From Pseudomonadota bacterium (GTDB lineage: Bacteria > Pseudomonadota > Gammaproteobacteria > Nitrosococcales > Methylophagaceae), in NCBI GenBank assembly GCA_030576275.1, contig JALIBN010000030.1:52625-104593 (forward strand): a DNA stretch of 51,969 nt, in the 5' to 3' direction. This document shows, piece by piece, positions 9,831-19,314 of this stretch. The notes under the pieces are model-generated. The model was not told the DNA's origin and searched no databases. It saw only the letters and a program-made list of their open reading frames with translations. The position numbers and the translations under genes were made by a program. Every line of letters starts with the position of its first letter. Position 1 is the stretch's first letter.

Positions 9831-12423
9831 CGCAGAAATCCGACATCTCTTTTTGGACTTTTTCCAAAAGAAAGGCCATGAAATTGTATCAAGTAGCCCG
9901 TTAGTACCGGCGAATGATCCAACTTTATTGTTTACCAATGCAGGCATGGTTCAATTTAAAGAGCTATTTTTGGGTCAGGAAGTACGCAAGTACTCAAAGG
10001 CTGTCACATCTCAGCGTTGTGTGCGTGCCGGTGGTAAACATAACGATTTAGAAAATGTCGGCTACACCGCTCGCCATCATACATTTTTTGAAATGTTAGG
10101 TAACTTCAGTTTCGGTGATTATTTTAAACGCGAAGCAATTCAGTATGCTTGGGATTTTTTGACGGTTACACTGGCATTACCTCCCGAAAAACTCTGGATA
10201 ACGGTCTTTGATGAAGATGATGAAGCGGCTGATATTTGGATAAAAGAAATCGGCGTAGATCCAGCGCGTCTTTCTCGGATTGGTGCTAAAGATAATTTCT
10301 GGTCAATGGGCGATACAGGTCCATGTGGGCCGTGTTCAGAAATATTTTATGATCATGGTGAAGAAGTTGCCGGTGGGCCGCCTGGTACTCCCGAAGAAGA
10401 TGGCGATCGTTACATCGAAATCTGGAACTTAGTCTTCATGCAATTTGATCGTGCTGTTGATGGTACGCTGACGCCATTACCAAAGCCTTCTGTTGATACC
10501 GGCATGGGCTTGGAACGTCTTGCTGCGGTATTACAAGATGTACATAACAATTATGATATTGATTTATTTCAGCATTTAATCAAATCCATACAAGCTTTAT
10601 CAGGGACTGAAGACCCTACGAATACCTCATTAAGAGTTATAGCCGATCATATCCGCTCATGTGCCTTTATGATTACGGATGGTGTACAACCTTCTAATGA
10701 AGGTCGTGGCTATGTTCTACGCCGCATTATTCGGCGCGCTATTCGTCACGGTCATAAATTAGGCATGACAGAAGACTTCTTTTATAAATTAGTAGCACCT
10801 CTCGTAGCGGTAATGGGTGAAGCTTTCCCTGAGCTTACCAAGGCCCAACCCATCGTCGAACGCGCTTTAAAACAAGAAGAAGCTCGTTTTGCAGATACTT
10901 TAGATAATGGCCTGAAGATTCTTGAAAATGCTATCGACCATTTATCTGACAAAGAAATTCCAGGTGAAGTAGTGTTCCAACTCTACGATACTTACGGTTT
11001 CCCTATCGATCTAACCGCTGATATTGCTCGAGAACGTGAGTTAACATTGGATATTGCTGGCTTTGAAAGAGCGATGGAAGCGCAGCGAACTCGGGCTAGA
11101 TCTGCCAGTCAATTTTCTGGGGCTCTATCTGAGCAAGTTACTGTAGATGGTATAACCCATTTTTCTGGTTATGAAAAAACGCTAGATGAAGCTACGATTA
11201 CCAGCATTTTGATAGATGGTGAGCATGTTGACCAATTACATGCTCGTCAACAAGGGATAATTGTTTTAGATAACAGTCCTTTTTATGCTGAAGCTGGTGG
11301 TCAGGCAGGTGATTCTGGCCAAATATCTACCGATAAAGCTAATTTTGAGGTCACAGACACCCGCAAACAAGGTAAAGCATTTACACATATCGGTGTATGT
11401 GAAAATGGTAGTTTTAAAGTGGGCGACAAAGTCACGGCACATATAGATGAACAGTCGAGAATGGCAACAGCGTTGAATCATTCTGCAACACACTTATTAC
11501 ATGCCGCTTTGCAGCAGGTATTAGGTGAGCATGTTGCGCAAAAAGGTTCATTAGTAAATTCACAGCGTTTACGTTTTGATTTTTCTCACTTTGAGCCGGT
11601 ATCTCCAACACAGCTACATGATATTGAACGTTTAGTGAATCAACAGATTAGATTAAATCACGCTATCGAAACCAACATAATGACTTTAGATGACGCTAAG
11701 CAAACCGGTGCAATGGCATTATTTGGCGAGAAATATGAGGAAGATGTGCGTGTTTTAAAAATGGGTGGTTTTTCTACGGAACTTTGCGGTGGCACACACG
11801 CGATACGCACCGGTGATATTGGCTTGATAAAAATCACTTCAGAAGCAGGTACTGCCTCAGGTGTTCGACGGATTGAGGCCGTCACGGGTGAGCAAGCGCT
11901 TGATTATATCGATACGAGTGAATCTCGTTTACAAGAAATATCTGTGTTAGTTAAAGCGACCAATGACAATGTGACTGAAAAAACATCACAACTTGTTCAG
12001 CGTAGTCGTCAACTTGAAAAAGAACTCGAAACGCTGAAAAGTAAGTTAGCCACTAGTGCAGGTAGTGATCTTGCCAGCACAGCACAAGATATTTCTGGCA
12101 TTAAAGTACTCGCGGCTAAACTAGATGGTGCAGACACTAAATCCCTACGCGATACTGTCGATCAATTGAAAAATAAATTAGGTACGGCAGCAGTAATTTT
12201 GGCATCGGTAGAAGATGATAAAATCACCTTGATAGCCGGTGTTTCTAAAGATATTACCGATAAAATTCGTGCCGGAGATCTAGTGGGACATGTAGCTAAG
12301 CAAGTTGGTGGTAAAGGTGGTGGTCGGCCAGACATGGCTCAAGGTGGCGGTAATCAACCAGAAAATTTAAGCGCTGCTTTAGATTCGGTTGTAAGCTGGA
12401 TTAATTCAAAGTTGGAAAGTTAA
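9820..12423 (+). CDS. alaS: Alanyl-tRNA synthetase
   Basis: Charges tRNA-Ala and represses its own gene in E. coli. The class II catalytic core starts at residue 1 ([17 protein letters not shown]); the editing domain has [11 protein letters not shown] near residue 553 and the Cys/His CGGTH motif near 654. A C-terminal coiled coil and DHHA1 domain ending in [12 protein letters not shown] complete the 867-residue chain. The start lies inside recX and the stop is one base before lysC, so recA-recX-alaS-lysC looks like one transcription unit. Confidence 0.98.
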   Translation: MKSSAEIRHLFLDFFQKKGHEIVSSSPLVPANDPTLLFTNAGMVQFKELFLGQEVRKYSKAVTSQRCVRAGGKHNDLENVGYTARHHTFFEMLGNFSFGDYFKREAIQYAWDFLTVTLALPPEKLWITVFDEDDEAADIWIKEIGVDPARLSRIGAKDNFWSMGDTGPCGPCSEIFYDHGEEVAGGPPGTPEEDGDRYIEIWNLVFMQFDRAVDGTLTPLPKPSVDTGMGLERLAAVLQDVHNNYDIDLFQHLIKSIQALSGTEDPTNTSLRVIADHIRSCAFMITDGVQPSNEGRGYVLRRIIRRAIRHGHKLGMTEDFFYKLVAPLVAVMGEAFPELTKAQPIVERALKQEEARFADTLDNGLKILENAIDHLSDKEIPGEVVFQLYDTYGFPIDLTADIARERELTLDIAGFERAMEAQRTRARSASQFSGALSEQVTVDGITHFSGYEKTLDEATITSILIDGEHVDQLHARQQGIIVLDNSPFYAEAGGQAGDSGQISTDKANFEVTDTRKQGKAFTHIGVCENGSFKVGDKVTAHIDEQSRMATALNHSATHLLHAALQQVLGEHVAQKGSLVNSQRLRFDFSHFEPVSPTQLHDIERLVNQQIRLNHAIETNIMTLDDAKQTGAMALFGEKYEEDVRVLKMGGFSTELCGGTHAIRTGDIGLIKITSEAGTASGVRRIEAVTGEQALDYIDTSESRLQEISVLVKATNDNVTEKTSQLVQRSRQLEKELETLKSKLATSAGSDLASTAQDISGIKVLAAKLDGADTKSLRDTVDQLKNKLGTAAVILASVEDDKITLIAGVSKDITDKIRAGDLVGHVAKQVGGKGGGRPDMAQGGGNQPENLSAALDSVVSWINSKLES

Positions 12424-12424
12424 A

Positions 12425-13642
12425 ATGTCATTAATTGTACAAAAATATGGTGGAACTTCAGTTGGTACGGTTGAACGGATTCAAGAAGTTGCTAAAAAAC
12501 TTATCAAATTCCAAAAAGAAGGACATGAATTAGTTGTCGTTTTATCAGCAATGAGTGGAGAGACTAATCGTTTGTTGGCTTTAGCTAACGAATTGAATGA
12601 TAACCCTCATGGTCGTGAGCTCGATGTACTCTTATCCACAGGGGAACAAGTCACTATTGCCCTGTTGTGTTTGGCACTAGAGCAACAAGGAATACACGCT
12701 ATTTCTTATACTGGCAGTCAAGTTAAAATCTTAACGGATAATACTCATAATAAAGCCCGCATCATGGAAATTGATGATGGAAAAATACGTAAAGAGCTAG
12801 ATGCTGGTCATATCGTTATTGTTGCTGGATTTCAAGGTTGTGATCAGGACGGCAATATCACTACATTAGGTCGTGGTGGTTCAGACACAACAGCCGTTGC
12901 ACTTGCCGCCGCTTTAAAAGCAGACGAATGTCAGATTTATACTGACGTCGATGGTGTCTACACAACCGATCCTCGTGTCGTGTCAGAAGCGCGCCGTTTA
13001 GATCATATTACCTTCGAAGAAATGCTGGAAATGGCAAGTCTTGGCGCTAAAGTATTGCAAATTCGGTCAGTAGAATTTGCCAGTAAATATAATGTACCTT
13101 TACGTGTACTTTCCTCCTTTACAGAAGGCGGCGGCACACTAATTTCGGTTGAGGATCCAAAAATGGAACAAGCACTAATTTCAGGTATTGCGTTTAATAG
13201 AGATGAAGCAAAACTAACCGTACTTGGTGTACCGGATCACCCCGGAATTGCATATCAAATCCTAGGCCCCATCGCTAAAAACAATATCGAAGTCGATATG
13301 ATCATCCAAAATACGGGACATGATGGTTTAACCGACTTTACCTTTACTATTCATCGTAATGATTATAAGAATGCACGCACGATTCTACAGACTACTGCTG
13401 ATTCACTAGGTGCAAGAGAAGTCATCGGTGACGAGCATATTGCTAAGATATCAGTTGTCGGAGTTGGCATGCGCTCACATGCCGGTATAGCAAGTACTAT
13501 GTTTGAGAGTTTAGCTAAAGAATCAATTAATATTTCTATGATTTCCACATCCGAAATTAAAATATCAGTGGTTATTGATGAAAAATATCTTGAATTAGGT
13601 GTTCGTTCGCTTCATAAAGCATTTCACTTGGAACAAAACTGA
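12425..13642 (+). CDS. lysC: Aspartate kinase
   Basis: First step of the lysine, threonine and methionine pathway (aspartate to aspartyl phosphate). The N-terminal kinase domain begins with the KYGGTSVG motif and contains GRGGSDTTAVALA; two ACT regulatory domains make up about residues 265-405. At 405 residues it is the monofunctional ask form common next to alaS and csrA in gammaproteobacteria. The ATG follows the alaS stop by one base. No lysine-riboswitch-like leader is possible in so short a gap. Confidence 0.96.
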   Translation: MSLIVQKYGGTSVGTVERIQEVAKKLIKFQKEGHELVVVLSAMSGETNRLLALANELNDNPHGRELDVLLSTGEQVTIALLCLALEQQGIHAISYTGSQVKILTDNTHNKARIMEIDDGKIRKELDAGHIVIVAGFQGCDQDGNITTLGRGGSDTTAVALAAALKADECQIYTDVDGVYTTDPRVVSEARRLDHITFEEMLEMASLGAKVLQIRSVEFASKYNVPLRVLSSFTEGGGTLISVEDPKMEQALISGIAFNRDEAKLTVLGVPDHPGIAYQILGPIAKNNIEVDMIIQNTGHDGLTDFTFTIHRNDYKNARTILQTTADSLGAREVIGDEHIAKISVVGVGMRSHAGIASTMFESLAKESINISMISTSEIKISVVIDEKYLELGVRSLHKAFHLEQN

Positions 13643-13814
13643 TTGTTAGCAGTCAATATGCTGGGACTGTAATTTTAAGTATATAAATTATTGACTAATC
13701 GATATGCGTACTAGTGTTATCGGCTGAAAGTAAATCCTGATAAACTATACTCATAAATATGAAACTTCCTGCATATTTCATTTCTGCAAATAAACAGATT
13801 TTAAAGTACTGATG

Positions 13815-13826
13815 TTGCTATATAAT
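13815..13826 (+). promoter_or_regulatory. Probable csrA promoter (-10 region)
   Basis: The intergenic region 13643-13968 holds a TTGCTATATAAT stretch with TATAAT at 13821-13826 and a TG at 13816-13817, consistent with a sigma70 -10 with TG upstream. No strong -35 is visible. It is about 140 bp upstream of csrA. Confidence 0.4.
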
Positions 13827-13968
13827 ACAGTACTAATGTTGTGGGGATACTATCAAGTATTGATTGTATTGGAAGAAAGTCGCGCAGGATGTGGCCAACT
13901 TGAAAGGAACCAATCATCTTTCTAAAGTCTGTGCTAATAAAGTAAATTTTAATAGTAAGGGGAATACC

Positions 13969-14154
13969 ATGTTAATACTCACACGACGTGTAGGCGAATC
14001 ACTCATTATAGGTGACGATGTAGTAGTTAATGTACTGGGCGTCAAAGGAAACCAAGTAAGAATTGGTGTTGATGCTCCAAAAGAAGTATCAGTACATCGT
14101 GAAGAAATCTACGATCGTATTCAAGCTGAAAAAGATCAAGAAAATATCGCATAA
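13969..14154 (+). CDS. csrA: Carbon storage regulator CsrA
   Basis: Dimeric RNA-binding post-transcriptional regulator. The 61-residue protein starts [12 protein letters not shown] and includes [13 protein letters not shown] and the C-terminal [10 protein letters not shown] helix. The frame is open about 35 codons further upstream, but the ATG at 13969 gives the universal CsrA start and is preceded by AAGGGGA. That GGA-containing leader may also be a self-binding site, which is inference. It lies between lysC and tRNA-Ser, as is usual in gammaproteobacteria. Confidence 0.97.
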   Translation: MLILTRRVGESLIIGDDVVVNVLGVKGNQVRIGVDAPKEVSVHREEIYDRIQAEKDQENIA

Positions 14155-14212
14155 AAGTAAAATTTTATTAGGTAATATAGTCGTAACTGTTATACAATAG
14201 TCGGCTTAAGAT

Positions 14213-14302
14213 GGAGAGCTGGCTGAGTGGCTGAAAGCGCGCCCCTGCTAAGGGTGTATAGGTTTACCCCTATCGAGGGTTCGAATCCCTCGCTCTCCGC
14301 CA
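14213..14302 (+). tRNA. tRNA-Ser (GCU)
   Basis: Cloverleaf of 90 nt including an encoded CCA. The acceptor stem is GGAGAGC with GCTCTCC, discriminator G. The anticodon GCT at 14247-14249 sits in loop CTGCTAA, there is a long variable arm as expected for tRNA-Ser, and the T loop is GTTCGAATC. Confidence 0.97.
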
Positions 14303-14354
14303 TTAAAATTTGTATTGAATAAGATTTAATTATTCTGTATAATTGATAGATTAA

Positions 14355-14431
14355 GCGCCCGTAGCTCAGCTGGATAGAGTACCTGGCTACGAACCAGGCG
14401 GTCACACGTTCGAATCGTGTCGGGCGCACCA
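14355..14431 (+). tRNA. tRNA-Arg (ACG)
   Basis: 77-nt cloverleaf with encoded CCA. The acceptor stem is GCGCCCG with CGGGCGC, and the anticodon loop CTACGAA has ACG at 14389-14391. The integrase-bearing remnant lies immediately downstream, so the 3' half is the likely attachment site. Confidence 0.97.
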
Positions 14432-14451
14432 TATACCTGGTATAAAACAAG

Positions 14452-14483
14452 CAGTTATCGTTAATTCGGTAGCTGTTTTTTTT
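14452..14483 (+). terminator. Rho-independent terminator after the tRNAs
   Basis: CAGTTATCG (14452-14460) pairs with CGGTAGCTG (14467-14475) using G-T wobbles around a TTAATT loop, followed by eight T. It would end the csrA-tRNA transcript. Confidence 0.7.
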
Positions 14484-14513
14484 GTCTTCATCCCATAGAT
14501 TTCAATATTTCAT

Positions 14514-15581
14514 CTATTCATAAAGAGCTCCAAGTTCGCTTAGCGTGCATCCTACCCCTCTATCCGAAAGTAACTTTGCTCTTGAAGCATAAAGTTTTTT
14601 CAAGATTGCCATCTGCTGATGAGATTGAGCTAAGTGAATCTCTCTATGACAATTCGGACACAGTGCCGCTATATTTTCCGGGACATCTAAATTATATTCA
14701 AAATTTTCCTGTGCTTCCATAGGAATGATGTGATGTGATTCTATATATGGGCTTCCGCTAGCTTTAGAAATAAAAGTTTGGTGGCTTTTGTCATTCTCAC
14801 ATTTATAACCAGCATTAATGAGTGCTAACTTTGCAATTCTAGGATCTCTAGGCCAAAGTGAAGTCTTCGATGAAATATTTTTTTCTTTTTTAGGTCGTGG
14901 ACCTGGCGATACTTCCTTTGGAGAACTAGATTGACTGACTTGTTGAAAAATATCATCTGAAACTACAGAACCGAGAGAAATAATATTGTTTCCGACAAGG
15001 CTTTTTAATTCTGAATATGTAACTAATAGTGACTTTAGATCAGTAATAAATGAATTGTCATTATATAAGTCGTCTGCAGAATAGTAGAAAGCAGAAATAT
15101 TTCCATCTTGATATCCTTTACCTAGCGGTCTTGTCGCTCCAAGGTTCAATATTCCCTTAATTGAAGTGTCAGGTAAGGTCCTCAATATTTGACTTGCTAA
15201 ACTACAGTTAGCGATGATCTGATGTCGTCCCTCTAATTGACCATATTCACGCTTATATTGTGTCCAACCCTGTCCTAAGGATAAATAAGCTCCTGACATA
15301 TCAGTTTTAAATAATAGAACTACATAATAACCATCCTGAGCTGACTTGGTAATCTCTGTATCAAATATACATATCCAGGGAGTCTCAGTCATCATCCCTT
15401 TACCAATTGATCCTTCTACAAGATAGTTCTCTGAAAGGCCAGCTTCTTGAATAATAGCTTCTGGAATCCGCTCTTTAAGTAAAGTCCAAGAGGGGACAAT
15501 TTTCATCGCTTTTTGATAGTTGTTTTTCTCAAGCAAATAATTATCAGTAAACTTTTTCAAAAGGTCTTTTAAATCATCCAT
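14514..15581 (-). CDS. MrcB-N (DUF3578)/HNH endonuclease
   Basis: 355 residues. About residues 10-185 match the MrcB N-terminal/DUF3578 family: TPWICIFDTEIT, SAQDGYYVVLLF and SGAYLSLGQGW are diagnostic, and this domain is thought to read DNA in modification-dependent restriction proteins. About residues 245-325 are an HNH nuclease: ESHHIIPM holds the catalytic His, ENIAALCPNCHREIH the second metal-binding half. The domain pair suggests a modification-dependent or phage-defence nuclease; that role is inference. It is on the same strand as the integrase, 84 bp downstream of it, next to tRNA-Arg, consistent with cargo of a small integrated element. Confidence 0.8.
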   Translation of the reverse strand: MDDLKDLLKKFTDNYLLEKNNYQKAMKIVPSWTLLKERIPEAIIQEAGLSENYLVEGSIGKGMMTETPWICIFDTEITKSAQDGYYVVLLFKTDMSGAYLSLGQGWTQYKREYGQLEGRHQIIANCSLASQILRTLPDTSIKGILNLGATRPLGKGYQDGNISAFYYSADDLYNDNSFITDLKSLLVTYSELKSLVGNNIISLGSVVSDDIFQQVSQSSSPKEVSPGPRPKKEKNISSKTSLWPRDPRIAKLALINAGYKCENDKSHQTFISKASGSPYIESHHIIPMEAQENFEYNLDVPENIAALCPNCHREIHLAQSHQQMAILKKLYASRAKLLSDRGVGCTLSELGALYE

Positions 15582-15665
15582 TCTTTAATTTCCTTGTTTG
15601 TATCAATCAACATAGTAACGTAACTGTGTGGAATGTTCATCACTCATTCGGGGACTCTTCGTTCT

Positions 15666-16712
15666 TCACTTTCCCCCCCGTACGGAGGGTTGAATTAGTT
15701 CTGGTTTACGACGATAAACACGATCAGTAATTGCCGCTGATGTGTGCCCTAGTAACTGCCTTGCACGTTCTGAGTTATTATCTGATGCAACTTTTGCTCG
15801 AAGATCGTGTTCAGTAAAACGTTCTACTAATTTTGTTTCTTTTAATGCTTTCGCCATGAATCGTTGCCAAAGGCTATCAAATGAATTCGAGCGTCCATTT
15901 TCACTCATGTATCCTTTACCGGTTCTTGTGCAAAACAGCCATTTTGATTCCACGTTTCTGCTCAAGATTTTGATGTACTCAACAGCTAGTGTTAACTCAT
16001 CATTCCATTCATAAACCACTTTTTTCCCGCTCGTCCCTTGTGTTTTAGTCGGCTGCACGTCTATGCCGTCCGGCTTCAGGTCGGCATGAAGAATGGAAAG
16101 CATGTCTCCTCTTCGTAGTCCTGTTAGTAATTTTAGGTGGGTGTATGCTCTTACGAATGGGGTTGCTACTTTAAGGGCTTCGACAAGCTCCCAGTCCTCG
16201 ATATATCGAGTTCGTGGCGGTGTGGGTATCTTTCCAACTTTCCCTTTAATCGGGTTTTCTTCAGCTAGTCCCCATTCAATAGCTTTTGTATAAGCATGGC
16301 TTAATACGCCAACTTCATGATTTGTGGCGGTTGGGGCTTGTTTGCCGCGTTTGTCACGATATCGAAAGACGTGAACGGTTTTTAATGAAGTAATAAGCAT
16401 ATCGCCAAAGACCGGAGTAAGTTTTTTTATAGCAGCAAGATATGATTCTTGCGTTTTTGGTCTCTTAGTCGGTACATACTCGACTGCATATCGTTCAAGT
16501 AATTGTCCGATAGTCCTAGCATTAGCATGCAATTCAATTCTTGAAGCCCATTCTCTGTATGCTTCTGCTTGCGTAGTACCAAGCCTAAATTCAGTTTTTC
16601 CTTCCCACTGATGTTCAAGACCTACTGGAACACGATAATAATAAGCACCATGCTTAATCCGCCACCTTGAAGGTAACGACTTATTTTCTTTTGTTCTGGG
16701 TTTAGGACTCAT
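15666..16712 (-). CDS. int: Phage-type tyrosine integrase
   Basis: Site-specific recombinase of 348 residues. An N-terminal arm-binding region (GAYYYRVPVG) is followed by a SAM-like core-binding domain (about 60-150) and the catalytic domain with Arg in LLTGLRRGDML, His-x-x-Arg in EHDLRAKVA, His in RQLLGHTS and the nucleophile Tyr in DRVYRRKPE. All catalytic residues are present. Its ATG overlaps the stop of the DUF4224 gene (ATGA), so the two are translationally coupled. It points toward tRNA-Arg at 14355, the likely insertion site. Confidence 0.95.
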   Translation of the reverse strand: MSPKPRTKENKSLPSRWRIKHGAYYYRVPVGLEHQWEGKTEFRLGTTQAEAYREWASRIELHANARTIGQLLERYAVEYVPTKRPKTQESYLAAIKKLTPVFGDMLITSLKTVHVFRYRDKRGKQAPTATNHEVGVLSHAYTKAIEWGLAEENPIKGKVGKIPTPPRTRYIEDWELVEALKVATPFVRAYTHLKLLTGLRRGDMLSILHADLKPDGIDVQPTKTQGTSGKKVVYEWNDELTLAVEYIKILSRNVESKWLFCTRTGKGYMSENGRSNSFDSLWQRFMAKALKETKLVERFTEHDLRAKVASDNNSERARQLLGHTSAAITDRVYRRKPELIQPSVRGGK

Positions 16713-16930
16713 GATAATGAACTGAAATCAGGTTGTTGTGATTTAGACTTGGAGGAGGGCAGTATTCCGCCCATTACGGTTTCAAAGTGCTGTCTAGATA
16801 TCATTGGCATACCATCTCCACGTTGACGAACAATAAAGCCTTGTTGAGCCAACCAGCGGAACTGTGATGCAAACCTTTTTAACCCGGTCAGTTCTCGAAG
16901 TTCCTCTTTAGTTAAACAGAGGTTAGTCAT
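16709..16930 (-). CDS. DUF4224 small protein, excisionase-like candidate
   Basis: 73 residues starting MTNLCLTKEELRELTGLKR, the characteristic DUF4224 opening, followed by a short helix-turn-helix-like region and an 'RGDGMPMISR' segment. DUF4224 proteins commonly sit directly upstream of tyrosine integrases, as here, and may act as recombination directionality factors or regulators; that role is inferred from context. It overlaps by 4 bp both the ORF upstream and the integrase downstream. Confidence 0.8.
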   Translation of the reverse strand: MTNLCLTKEELRELTGLKRFASQFRWLAQQGFIVRQRGDGMPMISRQHFETVMGGILPSSKSKSQQPDFSSLS

Positions 16931-17046
16931 GACTCTTTCACCTCTGCAACGGGGAAATGGTCTGCATAATCAGCTAGGCGAGTAGGAATACCATCTCTTA
17001 CGATCTGTTCGAATACAGAATGAACGTCACCGCCATATAATGCCAT
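16927..17046 (-). CDS. Small ORF upstream of DUF4224/integrase
   Basis: 39 residues starting MALYGGDVHSVFEQ from the ATG at 17046, ending in a TGA that overlaps the DUF4224 ATG (ATGA). The frame stays open upstream for about 24 codons without an ATG, so the start is uncertain and it could be the end of a longer truncated gene. I do not recognise it. The coupling to DUF4224 and int suggests a real gene of the integrated element. Confidence 0.45.
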   Translation of the reverse strand: MALYGGDVHSVFEQIVRDGIPTRLADYADHFPVAEVKES

Positions 17047-17448
17047 CACAGCACTGTAAGCCGTTAAAACTATGGTGTTAGTTGGGTGGTGATTTACCGC
17101 TTATGATTTGCACTAAAGGGAATAACTATTGCTTTATTTTTGCGTAAATAAGCTCTAAGTAGTGATGCATTGTAGTGAAAGCAAGGCAATAGGAGTTGCA
17201 GTATTTTAATTTAAAATCCATGTGTTAAATTTTTATTATGGTTCTAAGAACATGACGCTCTTAAGTTCGTATCGTGACAGAGCGCCACATAGGGTTTTGG
17301 TTATCAATATAGGAATAAAATTTAACTGCTGTGGATATATTCTATTGATTCATTATTAGCGGTTGTAAAGATTAATTATTCTAATCGAAGCTAACACCGA
17401 ATAGCATGTCAAGGCTGATTGACATGCTTAATTATTGGCTTGAGCCAC
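17047..17448. other. Gene-free stretch between integrated remnant and AOX
   Basis: No supported gene. Bases 17403-17428 form a perfect 10-bp stem (AGCATGTCAA / TTGACATGCT) just after the AOX stop and may end the AOX transcript, though no T tract follows on that strand. No second copy of the tRNA-Arg 3' end was seen, so the far attachment site of the element is not identified. Confidence 0.5.
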
Positions 17449-18081
17449 TCATTTTGAGTTTTTCAATATCTGGTTGGCAAAGTCATGATTTACATCACGA
17501 TGTAGCGCTTCATCAAGTCGAACTGCGATGACAACCTCTCTTAAACGTGCATCAGAAGGTAAATTCCAGTATTTAATCGCAATTTCTGGTGCGGAAATAT
17601 TTTCATATTTACCGGCATCAATTCCAGCAAGATATTCTGTATAGCTATGCACGGCTTCCTCTTCTAGATAGCCTACAATTCGATGAGCGATTCTGGAGGA
17701 CAAGAGATATAGAATAAAAAACAGATTATAAAAAACGCCCTGAATGATAATGATGAGCATACGTTCGAGGAACGAAGGTTGAGCAATATGGATAAATGTT
17801 AGTAAATGCATTCGTTCATTTTCGGCTTCTTCGAGTAAGGTATGGATCCATCCATCATCGTCTTTCATTCTACGTAGTGACTTAAGATGCTGTAATGCCC
17901 CACCTACCATGCCTGGCACCGCGGCAACGGTTTCAAGGACAACGGCCCGATGACCATAACGACCAGCAAAAAAAGTATCCGCAAAAAAACGCATAAATTT
18001 TACAACAGCAAGAGCAATATGATCCGACAGACATTTAGGCTGGTGATGGTTAGACTCGATCTCAGACTTGGTCATATTCAA
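17449..18081 (-). CDS. aox: Alternative oxidase (cyanide-resistant ubiquinol oxidase)
   Basis: Di-iron membrane quinol oxidase that reduces O2 to water without pumping protons. 210 residues carry all the family ligands: Glu50 in LETVAAVPG, Glu89 and His92 in EEAENERMH, a Glu in the [11 protein letters not shown] block (about 138-148), and Glu191/His194 in [12 protein letters not shown]. Two hydrophobic hairpin helices (about 96-128) anchor it to the membrane. It is shorter than plant AOX because no transit peptide is present, as usual in bacteria. Monocistronic. AOX is patchily distributed in marine gammaproteobacteria and gives a respiratory bypass under cyanide, nitric oxide, sulfide or over-reduction. 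Confidence 0.95.
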   Translation of the reverse strand: MNMTKSEIESNHHQPKCLSDHIALAVVKFMRFFADTFFAGRYGHRAVVLETVAAVPGMVGGALQHLKSLRRMKDDDGWIHTLLEEAENERMHLLTFIHIAQPSFLERMLIIIIQGVFYNLFFILYLLSSRIAHRIVGYLEEEAVHSYTEYLAGIDAGKYENISAPEIAIKYWNLPSDARLREVVIAVRLDEALHRDVNHDFANQILKNSK

Positions 18082-18510
18082 TTACCTATTTTAGTTATTA
18101 CAAAACATTAAACTGGGTCGGTACGCTACGAACGAAAGTTGTTGATGTTAGCGTTGATACTACAAGAATATCAGTCGACGCTATAAATGGAAAGCTACGA
18201 TCGTCTGAAGTAGTAACGTTATAAGCATCTTTCAGGACGCCAATAATTGCAAGGTTTTTTATACGTTTACCATTCTCTTGATAAACCTAAATTACGATTA
18301 TAATCTCAGTCTATAAATTGTTTAGCTCAAAAAATGTAGATGGCTTTGATCAGTGACACTAAACGACAATAATGTGTAGTAACTGAACTAAGATGGATGG
18401 CAATTTAAGTCATTGATTTTGTTGGGTGGTGACCGAATCTTTGTTGAACTAATAACCAAGCGACCAGACATGCAATTGTGACCAGTCTAGCAAATACTTG
18501 GTCTAGCTAA
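18082..18510. other. Gene-free region upstream of AOX
   Basis: No ORF supported on either strand. It should contain the AOX promoter; I could not assign a convincing -10/-35 or a known operator. Confidence 0.5.
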
Positions 18511-18597
18511 AGTAGTTAACCACATGCTGGCTAACTACTTTATTGCTTTTGAAATTCCACTGCCATCACCTTAACCACCATGCCGGTTAAGGTGATG
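18511..18597. terminator. Two adjacent similar hairpins downstream of the yccA-like gene
   Basis: Hairpin 1 pairs 18511-18521 with 18529-18539 (10 of 11 bp). Hairpin 2 pairs 18564-18576 (CATCACCTTAACC) with 18585-18597 perfectly over 13 bp. Their cores resemble each other (TTAACCACATGCTGG and TTAACCACCATGCCGG). Neither has a T tract on the minus strand, so they may be transcript-stabilising or a duplicated unit rather than simple terminators. Confidence 0.55.
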
Positions 18598-18631
18598 TGT
18601 TTTTGTGATTTGTGTCTATTTTACGACTAAA

Positions 18632-19303
18632 TTAGTCGTCGTTACCCATTGCACCTAATAGATGAAGTAGGCTGGTAAAAAGATTAAATATTGTCACATA
18701 GAGTGTAACCGTCGCCATGATGTAATTAGTTTCGCCACCATTAATAATTTCGCTAGTTTGATACAAAATTAAACCCGACATTAATAATACAAACATAGCA
18801 GAAACGGCTAATGATAAGCCTGGCATCTCAAAGAACATCGCCCCAATTCCTGCCAAGAAAGCGACTAAAATACCTACCATTAAAAAACCACCCATAAAGC
18901 TGAAGTCTTTACGTGATGTTAGTGCATAAGCTGATAACCCTAGGAATATAATGCCAGTGCCAGCCATGGCTGTCATCACAATTTGCCCACCATTTGGCAA
19001 TGATAAATAGCTGTTAAGCATTGGCCCTAAGGTGTAACCCATAAAACCTGTCAGGGCGAATACAAATGCAAGCCCCTTAGCGCTATCTTTATACTTAGAC
19101 GTTAGAAATAACAGGCCAAAATAACCGCCAAGCGTCAACAGTATTCCAGGATGAGGTAGATTAAGCATCATCGATGTGCCGGCTACTAATGCACTGAAGA
19201 TCAGTGTCATTGATAGTAGGCTATAGGTGTTACGAAGGACTTTATTTGTAGCTAAAGCACCTTCCGTTCTCTGTCTGTTAGAAATGGTGTCAACAGTGTT
19301 CAT
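18632..19303 (-). CDS. yccA: Bax inhibitor-1/YccA family membrane protein
   Basis: 223 residues with seven predicted membrane helices after a polar N-terminus. Typical family elements are RNTYSLLSMTLIFSALVAG, GYTLGPML, a GLSAYALTSRKDFSFMG loop, and a C-terminal TLYVTIFNLFTSLLHLLG segment. YccA modulates the FtsH protease in E. coli. It is encoded 11 bp downstream of the hibernation factor, so probably in one operon. Confidence 0.93.
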   Translation of the reverse strand: MNTVDTISNRQRTEGALATNKVLRNTYSLLSMTLIFSALVAGTSMMLNLPHPGILLTLGGYFGLLFLTSKYKDSAKGLAFVFALTGFMGYTLGPMLNSYLSLPNGGQIVMTAMAGTGIIFLGLSAYALTSRKDFSFMGGFLMVGILVAFLAGIGAMFFEMPGLSLAVSAMFVLLMSGLILYQTSEIINGGETNYIMATVTLYVTIFNLFTSLLHLLGAMGNDD

Positions 19304-19314
19304 AATGTTTTCCT

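Noticed and set aside
13864-13968. N-terminal extension of CsrA
   Set aside because: CsrA starts at MLILTRR universally, and a strong AAGGGGA site precedes the ATG at 13969.
14190-14450. 86-residue minus-strand ORF over the tRNA genes
   Set aside because: It is the antisense of two tRNAs, a common false ORF.
17000-17020. GTTCGAATAC near 17007 as a right attachment site
   Set aside because: Only about 8 bases match the tRNA-Arg T loop; too short to call an att repeat.
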